A DNA stretch of 64,000 nucleotides. It comes from Mucilaginibacter frigoritolerans. Lineage in GTDB: Bacteria > Bacteroidota > Bacteroidia > Sphingobacteriales > Sphingobacteriaceae. The translations under genes were made by a program, and so were the position numbers. The stretch spans positions 62,001 through 126,000 of the forward strand of contig NZ_VLLI01000009.1 in assembly GCF_007830615.1 (NCBI RefSeq), in the 5' to 3' direction. A model generated the notes under the pieces. That model was not told the DNA's origin and ran no database searches. It saw only the letters and a program-made list of their open reading frames with translations. Below, in pieces: positions 26,526-34,421 of the stretch. How positions within the stretch are numbered: position 1 is the first letter of the stretch; each line of letters opens with the position of its first letter.

Positions 26526-27827
26526 ATGATAAAAGAAGTACTGGAGAACTTAAATATAGCAGCATTGAATGATATGCAGTATGCCGCAATAAATGCTGCT
26601 AAAAAAGGCGATGTGGTGTTGCTTTCTCCAACCGGTTCGGGTAAAACACTCGGTTTTTTATTACCACTTTTAAGTCTTTTAAACCCTTCAGAAACACAGG
26701 TGCAGGCACTTATTCTTGTACCATCCCGTGAATTGGCCCTGCAAATTGAACAGGTTTTTAAAGACATGAAGACTGGCTTTAAAGTAAATTGCTGTTATGG
26801 CGGCCATCCTGTAAAAATTGAGCGTAATAACCTTTCACAGCCACCGGCATTACTAATTGGTACGCCGGGACGAATATCCCATCACTTAAGACGTAACAGC
26901 TTTAGTACAAATGCTATCCAGACATTAATATTGGATGAGTTTGATAAATCACTTGAATTTGGGTTTCAGGAAGATATGTCATTTATCATAAAACAACTAC
27001 CCAATTTAAAAAAGCGGATTTTAACTTCAGCAACCCAAATGCAGGAAATACCAGCATTTACAGGCATTCGCAATCCAACTGGTGTTGATTTTCTTAAAAG
27101 CGAGATAAATACACCCGATCTAAAACTAAAAGCCGTGATATCCCCGGCTGCAGATAAATTAGATACGCTATTTGCATTGATTTGCAAAATAGGAGACAAG
27201 GCTTCATTAGTTTTCTGTAACCATCGTGAAGCGGTTGACCGGATAAGTGATTTATTATGGGACATGGGTTTAGCACATGATATTTTTCATGGTGGAATGG
27301 AACAGGAAGACAGGGAACGGGCGCTATTGAAATTCAGAAATGGAAGTCACCGTTTGCTCATTACCACAGATTTGGCTTCAAGAGGATTAGATATTCCTGA
27401 AATTGAGAATGTGATCCATTATCAGTTACCACATACCGAAGAGGCTTTTTTACACCGTAACGGGCGTACTGCAAGGATGCATGCAAAAGGAACGTCCTAT
27501 TTAATATTAACGGAGGACGAAAAACTGGCTTATGTTAAGCAAAATCCAGAAATTGAGATATTACCTGAAAAAGTGGTTATCCCCAAACCATCACAATGGA
27601 TAACTTTATACATCGCCGCAGGCAAAAAAGATAAAATAAACAAAGTTGATATTGTAGGGTTGCTGCTGCAAAAAGGAGAATTAGCTAAAGATGATCTGGG
27701 TTTAATTGAGGTATTGGATCATACCTCATATGCTGCAGTAAAACGCAATAAAGTAGATCATACTCTAAAGCTGATCAAAAACGAAAAAATAAAAAACAAG
27801 AAGGTGAAAATTGAAATTTCAATATAG
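26526..27827 (+). CDS. DEAD-box ATP-dependent RNA helicase
   Basis: A 433-residue RNA helicase. Motifs in order: Q-motif region (NDMQYAAINA), Walker A SPTGSGKT (about 37-44), VPSRELALQ, TPGR, motif II as DEFD (about 138-141, in place of DEAD), SAT in LTSATQM, then SRGLDIP and HRNGRTAR in the second RecA lobe. The C-terminal tail is basic (KNEKIKNKKVKIE), as in RNA-binding tails. It is followed after 23 nt by a DUF1456 gene, so the two probably form an operon. Confidence 0.94.
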   Translation: MIKEVLENLNIAALNDMQYAAINAAKKGDVVLLSPTGSGKTLGFLLPLLSLLNPSETQVQALILVPSRELALQIEQVFKDMKTGFKVNCCYGGHPVKIERNNLSQPPALLIGTPGRISHHLRRNSFSTNAIQTLILDEFDKSLEFGFQEDMSFIIKQLPNLKKRILTSATQMQEIPAFTGIRNPTGVDFLKSEINTPDLKLKAVISPAADKLDTLFALICKIGDKASLVFCNHREAVDRISDLLWDMGLAHDIFHGGMEQEDRERALLKFRNGSHRLLITTDLASRGLDIPEIENVIHYQLPHTEEAFLHRNGRTARMHAKGTSYLILTEDEKLAYVKQNPEIEILPEKVVIPKPSQWITLYIAAGKKDKINKVDIVGLLLQKGELAKDDLGLIEVLDHTSYAAVKRNKVDHTLKLIKNEKIKNKKVKIEISI

Positions 27828-27850
27828 CCCGATAATTATAACAACCTGGC

Positions 27851-28078
27851 ATGAGTAATAACGATATCATGAAAAAACTCCGTGTAGCACTTCAGTTTAC
27901 GGATGATGACATTATTGAAGTTTTAAAACTGGCTGATTTTCGTATCACCAAAACAGAACTGGGAGCAATCTTCCGTAAAGAAGACCATCCCAATTTTAAG
28001 CCTTGTGGCGATCAGATATTACGCAACTTTTTAAATGGTCTGATTATTTACAAACGCGGACCGAAAAAACAGGACTAA
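27851..28078 (+). CDS. DUF1456 protein with a single repeat
   Basis: A 75-residue protein corresponding to one copy of the DUF1456 module (MSNNDIMKKLRVALQFTDDD, then FRKEDHPNFKPCGDQILRNF). Better known members such as E. coli YehS carry two copies, so this is a half-length, single-module form. Function is unknown. Its position 23 nt after an RNA helicase suggests a joint role in RNA metabolism, as inference. Confidence 0.8.
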   Translation: MSNNDIMKKLRVALQFTDDDIIEVLKLADFRITKTELGAIFRKEDHPNFKPCGDQILRNFLNGLIIYKRGPKKQD

Positions 28079-28085
28079 GCCTTGC

Positions 28086-29717
28086 TCATTCCTTTCGTAC
28101 AATGCTATTATTTACTACAATTTCTTTAAGCAGACCTGCCGAATTCTTAGGGTCCATTTTGTATTGCTTCTCATCTGATTGAGACATTTTTACGATATCA
28201 GAATTGGTTTGATTGAGCTGCTTTATAAGGCTATTGATTTTGCTCAGGTGCGAGTTAAATATTTTCACACGGTTATTGTAACCATCAAGCTGATTATTTT
28301 TGGCAATTGCACTAGCTTCTTTGGATGTATCCGCTACCCCAACAATGTAAGGCTGTAAATTACCTACTGTAGTTAATACAGGTGTAAGGGAAGAGGTAGT
28401 ATCCTTTTCGTTTAATTTAACCAAGGTTAATTTTGAAGGATCAGGATTGTAATCAACCAGACCCGAATACTCACTTAAAATATTCGAAACCAACTGGTGC
28501 TGGGTACGATATGCATCCTCAATTAATTTGGTTTTAATATTGTTTTTAAAGCCGTTAAATAACAAGGAAGTAAAATCATAGGCCCTTGTCCTTAGAACTG
28601 CATTTTGGACTGAATAATAATTACTCAATGTTTTACTTTTGGTATAAAGCATTCCTAAATTGGTACTTAATAGCTGAAAGTTAGGGTTCCCGCTGCTCAT
28701 TAATGAAATATCTGCTTCATTACCGAAAGAATAAAATTGCTTCCCATAAATCTCAAGGTCATCTATTCTTTCATATGAAGATAAAAAGTAAAGTCTGTAA
28801 TGTTGATATTCTGAATCGGGATCATTGATCTGGTCATAACAGATCTGCAAAAAATCTTGTATGGCCTTATCATTCAATATTTGATAAATATTGGCATTAG
28901 GACTTGGTTTCCATCTAAATAAAGATAATTTACCTTTAAATTCAAGTTCTTCGGCATTATTAACCCTTAAAGAATCAAACAGCTTTGCAATAAATGATAC
29001 TTGCACACCTGCTTGCAAAGCATGGTTATTGTTAACCAATGCATACAGACTATCCTGTATGGTAAAATAGTTTTCGCTATTGTTCCAATATGAAGGTTCC
29101 AAAGGCGGTACCAATAAACGGTTGGTCTTTGTATCTACAAAGACGAAGGTGCCCAGAGGATAAATATTCTGAAAATTATTCTCCAGCATTGACATACTTG
29201 TCATTGAAGTGGAATCCATTCTCAATAAAAAACTAAGCACCTTGTTATGTTCCAGTTGTAAACCTAAATTTTCAACCGATTCAAAACTGGTATTTTCCTT
29301 TTCAGGGATTACAATTGGAATGTAGTAAACCTCATTTTTATCTTTATTAAGGGTTTCATAATCCTTCCTTACAATAGCAGAAGTTTCATCTTCACCATTT
29401 TGGCCATAAAAGGAAACAGTATCATTTTTACCTATAGAAACCTCCTTTTCCCTTTCGTCGCCGGGTGCCAGTTTTACCAACGACCTGACTTTAAAATCGC
29501 CTGATTTTTTATTGATCTTGTAAAACACGGTCACTACATTTTTGGTAGTGTTCTTGATCTTAAACTTAAAGCTTTCGGCACTTACTTTGAAAGAAACTAA
29601 ACTAAAAAGCAGAAAAAACAAGGTAGCCGCGGAGGTAATAAAGCTTTTTTTTGAAGTTAGGGTAAAGGACAGAGGTATTGATTTTTGTTGGGTTGATAGA
29701 GCAGATTGGGTTAACAT
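28086..29717 (-). CDS. Large exported protein of unknown function
   Basis: A 543-residue protein I do not recognise. An extended N terminus (about 27 residues) precedes a hydrophobic signal segment (SAATLFFLLFSLVSFKVSA, about 29-48). Residues 50-110 look beta-rich (FKFKIKNTTKNVVTVFYKIN), then mixed alpha/beta, and the last 100 residues are helical with many Asn, Ser and Lys, possibly coiled coil. No catalytic motif, lipobox or sorting signal was seen. Convergent with the DUF1456 gene, 7 nt apart; next upstream is a CAP-domain lipoprotein. Confidence 0.7.
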   Translation of the reverse strand: MLTQSALSTQQKSIPLSFTLTSKKSFITSAATLFFLLFSLVSFKVSAESFKFKIKNTTKNVVTVFYKINKKSGDFKVRSLVKLAPGDEREKEVSIGKNDTVSFYGQNGEDETSAIVRKDYETLNKDKNEVYYIPIVIPEKENTSFESVENLGLQLEHNKVLSFLLRMDSTSMTSMSMLENNFQNIYPLGTFVFVDTKTNRLLVPPLEPSYWNNSENYFTIQDSLYALVNNNHALQAGVQVSFIAKLFDSLRVNNAEELEFKGKLSLFRWKPSPNANIYQILNDKAIQDFLQICYDQINDPDSEYQHYRLYFLSSYERIDDLEIYGKQFYSFGNEADISLMSSGNPNFQLLSTNLGMLYTKSKTLSNYYSVQNAVLRTRAYDFTSLLFNGFKNNIKTKLIEDAYRTQHQLVSNILSEYSGLVDYNPDPSKLTLVKLNEKDTTSSLTPVLTTVGNLQPYIVGVADTSKEASAIAKNNQLDGYNNRVKIFNSHLSKINSLIKQLNQTNSDIVKMSQSDEKQYKMDPKNSAGLLKEIVVNNSIVRKE

Positions 29718-29907
29718 AGATGTTTGTTTATAGTTTACAGCTCAATAAATTAAGCTGATATGGAATGATTAGCAAAAATCAAACCTTTTTATAATCTGTT
29801 ATATATAAAACTTAAAGTAAAGGAATTTAATGCTTTTAGATGCGTCCGGTAATTTCAACTTCATTATTTCTTCATTTAAGCATTAAAAATAACCATAGAT
29901 AAAACCA

Positions 29908-30468
29908 CTACTTGTTTTCAATAACCTTGTATTGTCCGCTTTTAAGCATCTTTTGTTCCTGTGCTGTAAATGGTTGCCTGCCTCCAAAATCCTGTACCCA
30001 ATAGTTATGGTATAAAGCAATACCCACTTCTTTAAAAGCAGGGTTCATTAAGTTTTTGCAATGACCTTCACTTTTAATCCAACCTTGCATAACTTCTGCA
30101 ATACTTTGCTGTCCCATTGCAATATTTTCACCAATTGCAAAACTTCTATAGCCTTTGAAATAATACCCAGCAACTACAACGCGATCTTCCAGGTTGCGTC
30201 CGTCTTTACTGGTATGGCTAAAATAGTCTTTATCTGCCATGTCCTTTGCGTGTCCTTTGGCTGCTAGTTCCAAATTATCGTTCCAAACAATAGGTGGGGC
30301 AGGAGGCATATAATTAACCCCACAGTTACATCCTCTTTGACGAATATGATTGATATCTTCCAGAAATTCGCGTTTAAAATCCTGTTTACTTATATAGCGT
30401 TGACTGTAAGCACTAAAACAACCGGTTAGCATTATAATCGTAAATAATCCTTTCAATAATATTTTCAT
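29908..30468 (-). CDS. CAP-domain (SCP/PR1-like) lipoprotein
   Basis: A 186-residue exported protein with lipobox LTGC (Cys17), so probably anchored as a lipoprotein. The CAP domain (about 30-170) shows the conserved His/Glu set: HAKDMADKDYFSHTSKDG, GENIAMGQQSIAEVMQGWIK, SEGHCKNLMNPAFKEVGIA and YWVQDFGG. Bacterial CAP proteins have unclear functions; a few bind lipids or act as proteases. Located in a stretch of unrelated secreted-protein genes. Confidence 0.88.
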   Translation of the reverse strand: MKILLKGLFTIIMLTGCFSAYSQRYISKQDFKREFLEDINHIRQRGCNCGVNYMPPAPPIVWNDNLELAAKGHAKDMADKDYFSHTSKDGRNLEDRVVVAGYYFKGYRSFAIGENIAMGQQSIAEVMQGWIKSEGHCKNLMNPAFKEVGIALYHNYWVQDFGGRQPFTAQEQKMLKSGQYKVIENK

Positions 30469-30533
30469 ATTAATAAGACAATCTATGAGCTTGGTGGTTT
30501 AATAAGTACTGAACCTTATACGCTTTTTTGTTG

Positions 30534-30690
30534 TTAATAGATACTGTCTTTTTTGCGTCTGTTAATTATAAAAACCGCAACAATCACCATCATGATGATA
30601 ACTAATAATATTATAACGAGGTTATTTTTTTGGCGGAGCTGTTTTTGTAAGACTTCCGAATATTGTAGGTATAAACTTTTTTTTTCTGCA
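30534..30690 (-). other. Alternative-frame C-terminal extension of the TPR protein across an A9 tract
   Basis: In the frame entered by adding one A to the A9 run (T9 at 30677-30685 on plus), the protein would continue as KKKSLYLQYSEVLQKQLRQ, then a transmembrane helix (NNLVIILLVIIMMVIVAVFI) and the basic end RRKKDSIY, stopping at 30534. The annotated frame instead ends at 30611 with no membrane segment. The extension looks like a genuine membrane anchor. Confidence 0.65.
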
Positions 30691-31702
30691 ATGAGTCCAA
30701 CTTTCTCTTTTGGATGAAAGCTTGCGCATTCATACTGGCAATCAACTTAGCCCGTTCATCTCTGCGGATGCTTTCATTTAGTGAATCGCGCTTCTTTAAC
30801 ATCATTGCTTCCTTTGGATAGTTTTTAACGCGATTATAAAGCATTGCATAATTTTTCAATACTTCTGATTCTATTTTGGGATAATGGTGTGTGATGGAGA
30901 GTTGCAAAGCTTCATTTAGATCGCTCATGGCAAGTGTATAATCTTCTATGTCACTTTTAATAGCTGATAATGTGATCAGGGAAGCAATAATATTAGGTAC
31001 ATCATTTTTTAAACGCGAAAGGTTATTTGATTGCAGTATAAACCATTTAGCCTGGGTATACTTTTTTTGAGCGAAATATACTTTGGTCAGGTTGTCAAAA
31101 CACAATCTTAAACCTAAAGTATCATCATATATAGAATATTGGTGCAATGCTAGCATGGTATAGCTAATAGCTTCATTTTGATACAGTGATTTTTGCTTTT
31201 TATTACTCAACGTATCGTAATTTAAGTAGCGTAAAGATATTTCGGTATACAAAGGGCCCTTTAGTAATTCGTACTTATTTGCTTTTAGCTGTTGCTTAAG
31301 CTCATCAATCCCCATTACTTTTATATTTTTCTTCACGCTGTCAACATGTACAGCTTCAACAATTCTTAAGCTATCAGCTTGCTTTAATTTTAGGCTATCG
31401 GCATGACTCAAAATCAATAATGCCCTGAGGCTTTCGGTGTTATCTGTCATTGCGAATAATTTCTTATTACCGGTGAATTTCAAACTGTCCGGAAGATTAT
31501 TGAATGCCAGTAACCTAACGCTGTAGACGTGGTTTTCGGTTCGAGCTAACTGATATGTTTGATTCGCCTTAAAGTCGGTGAATGCTCTTAAACTATCCGT
31601 CTTATTTTTAGATGAAACGGTTTTTGAAGTATCAGAACAAGTACTGGCTGATAATTTAAAACAGGCAAATAGCATTATAAATAGAGTAGCAGCAATTTTC
31701 AT
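30611..31702 (-). CDS. Exported TPR-repeat protein, probably frameshifted at its C terminus
   Basis: A 363-residue exported protein (signal peptide about 1-19, LFIMLFACFKLSAS). Residues 165-300 hold tetratricopeptide-like helical repeats (YTMLALHQYSIYDDTLGLRL, YFAQKKYTQAKWFILQSNNL, DYTLAMSDLNEALQLSITHH). Bacteroidota TPR sensor proteins of this shape end in a coiled coil plus membrane helix; here that end is found in another frame, reached by one extra A in the A9 tract. The 27 or so residues after QKKK in this frame are therefore doubtful. No kinase or DNA-binding domain follows. Confidence 0.75.
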   Translation of the reverse strand: MKIAATLFIMLFACFKLSASTCSDTSKTVSSKNKTDSLRAFTDFKANQTYQLARTENHVYSVRLLAFNNLPDSLKFTGNKKLFAMTDNTESLRALLILSHADSLKLKQADSLRIVEAVHVDSVKKNIKVMGIDELKQQLKANKYELLKGPLYTEISLRYLNYDTLSNKKQKSLYQNEAISYTMLALHQYSIYDDTLGLRLCFDNLTKVYFAQKKYTQAKWFILQSNNLSRLKNDVPNIIASLITLSAIKSDIEDYTLAMSDLNEALQLSITHHYPKIESEVLKNYAMLYNRVKNYPKEAMMLKKRDSLNESIRRDERAKLIASMNAQAFIQKRKLDSLQKKKVYTYNIRKSYKNSSAKKITSL

Positions 31703-31934
31703 AATTTATCAGCAGAAAACAGGGACATAAATATAATTAACTATATTCAAATAGCATGCCTTTTACCTGTAAACATAATAATGGGATCTTATTTATGTGA
31801 AAAATGGGACAATTATTGCATTTGCAGCACATTTTTCAACTAATAACTTCAACAATAGACTTATCTAGAATATAAAAGTGGCTGAATATTACAATAATTA
31901 GTACAGTAATTCTGCTAATTTGGATAGGAGCCTA

Positions 31935-32873
31935 CTAGCGGATAGCTTGTTCGTACTTCTGGATAAAAGAATCAAAGGTTTTACTCTTCTTTAAGATGAG
32001 ATTAAAAAGCGCTATGCCTGTACAAGCACAGGTAATCCCGGCAAGCACATCCAAAATATAATGATGACTTGCATAAACTGCAGTAAACCAAATACCCAGC
32101 ATCACAATGGCAAAAAGTACATTCACAATACCCAACCTGTTTTTAATGCCGTAATACAAAACTACAACAGGATAGGAGGAATGCAATGATGGCATTGCAG
32201 CAAAAACATTAGATCCTTTAGAATAAATTGACTTAAAAATATTTGCGTGAAAATATTGATCAAACTTGGCCAGCCCGGCAGTATTACCTGGAGTATGTGC
32301 ATGAAAAACAAAACCATGATATTCTACATACCATGGTGGTGCGGCAGGATATAGGTAATAAATAACAAACCCAATTAAGTTTATTAAAACAAACGTCATT
32401 GAAAAATAAAGGAATTGCTTTCTGTTTTTGAAAAACAAAAATCCTGCAAATGCCAAGGGAACAGGAACCCAGCATAAGTAAAATATACCGGTAACGATAT
32501 CTAAAAAGGCAGTTCCGTTTACGCGCCAATATTCATTTGGAGTTAGCAGTTTCCCATTGATGTTAATCCCGAAGATTCTTTTTTCCAGGTTATATAAATC
32601 GGCAATATGAACGGTATTGTAGTTATAGTTCGGAAAGGCTTTCATATAATCGAATATGATCCAATAAACTATAAAAATGGAAAAGCCTAAAATAAATTTA
32701 CGTGTAATTGCAGTAAAGAAATAAAGCAGACAAAATATGCCTATCAATACCAATTGGTCTGATTTAAAACCAACCAGTTTCCACGAAAGCAATAAGTAAA
32801 GTATTGATATTGCAAAAACAACAAAAACAGAACGCAAAGTTATCTTTGCACCATCAGTCACAGCATTTACCAT
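31935..32873 (-). CDS. PAP2-family inositol-phosphoceramide synthase
   Basis: A 312-residue integral membrane enzyme of the PAP2_3 (aureobasidin-resistance/AUR1-like) type with about six helices. The phosphatase-like motifs are intact: PAAPPWYVEYHG (177-187), MPSLHSS with H231, and SHHYILDVLAG with H271 and D275. Such proteins transfer phosphoinositol from phosphatidylinositol to ceramide. The assignment rests on the neighbours: inositol-phosphate synthase, CDP-alcohol transferase and PgpA-like phosphatase for PI, and SPT/ceramide genes. One nt separates it from the hydroxylase gene upstream. A simple PAP2 lipid phosphatase is the alternative. Confidence 0.8.
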   Translation of the reverse strand: MVNAVTDGAKITLRSVFVVFAISILYLLLSWKLVGFKSDQLVLIGIFCLLYFFTAITRKFILGFSIFIVYWIIFDYMKAFPNYNYNTVHIADLYNLEKRIFGININGKLLTPNEYWRVNGTAFLDIVTGIFYLCWVPVPLAFAGFLFFKNRKQFLYFSMTFVLINLIGFVIYYLYPAAPPWYVEYHGFVFHAHTPGNTAGLAKFDQYFHANIFKSIYSKGSNVFAAMPSLHSSYPVVVLYYGIKNRLGIVNVLFAIVMLGIWFTAVYASHHYILDVLAGITCACTGIALFNLILKKSKTFDSFIQKYEQAIR

Positions 32874-32874
32874 G

Positions 32875-33495
32875 CTATTTCTTTAAAAAGTCTGAACGGA
32901 AAATCTTATCCCAAAGAGGAGAGCTGACACCATAACCCTTATCAGGATCCTGGTAATGGTGCAACATGTGGTGTTGTTTTATTTTTTTCCAAATGTTGCC
33001 CTTAAAGTTAAAGTGGTGGATTGCATAATGGGATATATCATAAAAAAGGTACCCCAATATAAATCCAGGGAAAAATCCCCAAATATTGTCAGCAGGTAAT
33101 ATCGCTTTAAACAAAAAGAAAAAACCGGTTGCCAAAGGAATGCTTACTGATGGAGGCAATACCAAACGCTTGGCGTCACTTGGATAATCATGATGAACAC
33201 CATGGAAAATAAAGTGAAGCCTCATGGCCCAGTCTTTACCCTCAGGCACGTAATGAAATACAAAGCGGTGCATTATGTATTCTACAAACGTCCATACAAA
33301 AAGGCCCAAAGCAAATAACTCAAAAAAGGTTAATATACCTATTGAAAGTTCAAACGACTCATAAATGCTAAAAGCAATAACCGGTATAAATATGAAAAGA
33401 GGTACAGTAAAATGAACTTTTGATAAGCTTTCCAGCAAGTCACTTTTAAACATCCTTACTGATTCCTGTGAATTTGAAACGTATTTTTTTTTCAT
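32875..33495 (-). CDS. Fatty-acid/sphingolipid 2-hydroxylase (sterol-desaturase superfamily)
   Basis: A 206-residue membrane di-iron hydroxylase. The histidine boxes are complete: H76xxxxH81, H94xxxH98xxHH, H156xxxHH and H175H176xxHH, with the KGYGVSSPLWDKIF tail of Scs7/FA2H-type enzymes. About four hydrophobic helices. In eukaryotes this family hydroxylates the N-acyl chain of ceramide at C2; placement next to the ceramide head-group enzyme (1-nt gap) supports the same role here, as inference. Lacks the cytochrome-b5 domain of yeast Scs7. Confidence 0.85.
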   Translation of the reverse strand: MKKKYVSNSQESVRMFKSDLLESLSKVHFTVPLFIFIPVIAFSIYESFELSIGILTFFELFALGLFVWTFVEYIMHRFVFHYVPEGKDWAMRLHFIFHGVHHDYPSDAKRLVLPPSVSIPLATGFFFLFKAILPADNIWGFFPGFILGYLFYDISHYAIHHFNFKGNIWKKIKQHHMLHHYQDPDKGYGVSSPLWDKIFRSDFLKK

Positions 33496-33690
33496 AGCCT
33501 TTCAGGTGTTAAAATTTTATAATTTCTCTGCCTGTAAACGATTTTTTAAATGTTATTTTAAATATAACTATTCAAAATGAACACCCAATTTTAATAAAGA
33601 ATTATTTAACAAAAAAGATATTATGAAATTGTTGCGAAGATATGATATTTACTGCTTTTAGCGACCGTTTTTTGTTAACAAAGCATCACA

Positions 33691-34407
33691 TTATTCGTGC
33701 TCTTGTTCCATTAAACTCTTTTTGGCATCCATTAACCTGTTAAACGCGGTAACATTAGTTAACACTGCTAATATGGCAATAGGAATGGTAAATATTGTCA
33801 TCGTTTCAAAAATCTGAAACTTGGTGCCCGGTAAGTACACTTTGTAATCCCCACCTATGTATAAGGATGTTATTCCGCATAAAACGGCGCATAAACCAAT
33901 GGTAACCACACGTTCTGGGCGTTGCATTAGGCCACCTTTACATTCAATACCCAGACCCTCTGCACGTGCCCTTACATAACTCACCATCATGGAGCCGATA
34001 AGCGCAATAAATGCGAATATGGAACTTAAAAAGTAATGATGACCAACCAGATAATAGCATATCCCTAAAAACATAATTAGTTCACTATAGCGATCAAGTA
34101 CTGAATCGTAGAGTGCTCCAAATACTGATTTCATGTTACCTAATCTTGCTACCTGGCCATCAAGCATATCAAATAAACCTGCAAATAAAATTAAACCACC
34201 TGCCCAGCCTACATAGCTTAAATCACCACGGTTGCCTTCTTCAGCGCCCAAAATAAATATTACTGCAACGCCGACATTTAATGCAAAACCTATAGAAGTA
34301 ACAGCATTTGGAGTAAGTCCCAGCTTAATAAAAACTTTAACTACAGGGTCAATTACTTTATAAATGCCCAACTGCAGGTTTGTACGAAGGGATGTTTGTT
34401 GTTCCAT
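33691..34407 (-). CDS. CDP-alcohol phosphatidyltransferase (phosphatidylinositol-phosphate synthase)
   Basis: A 238-residue membrane enzyme that joins CDP-diacylglycerol to an alcohol phosphate. The start is the ATG at 34407 (MEQQTSLRTN); an extension to 34458 would run into the preceding gene. The catalytic pattern is exact: D80xxDG-xx-AR-x8-G97-xxx-D101-xxx-D105. With MIPS in the same cluster, inositol-3-phosphate is the probable acceptor, giving PI-phosphate, which the PgpA-like enzyme could dephosphorylate to PI. Gap to the DUF5686 stop is 14 nt. Confidence 0.88.
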   Translation of the reverse strand: MEQQTSLRTNLQLGIYKVIDPVVKVFIKLGLTPNAVTSIGFALNVGVAVIFILGAEEGNRGDLSYVGWAGGLILFAGLFDMLDGQVARLGNMKSVFGALYDSVLDRYSELIMFLGICYYLVGHHYFLSSIFAFIALIGSMMVSYVRARAEGLGIECKGGLMQRPERVVTIGLCAVLCGITSLYIGGDYKVYLPGTKFQIFETMTIFTIPIAILAVLTNVTAFNRLMDAKKSLMEQEHE

Positions 34408-34421
34408 AACTGTTTGCAAAA

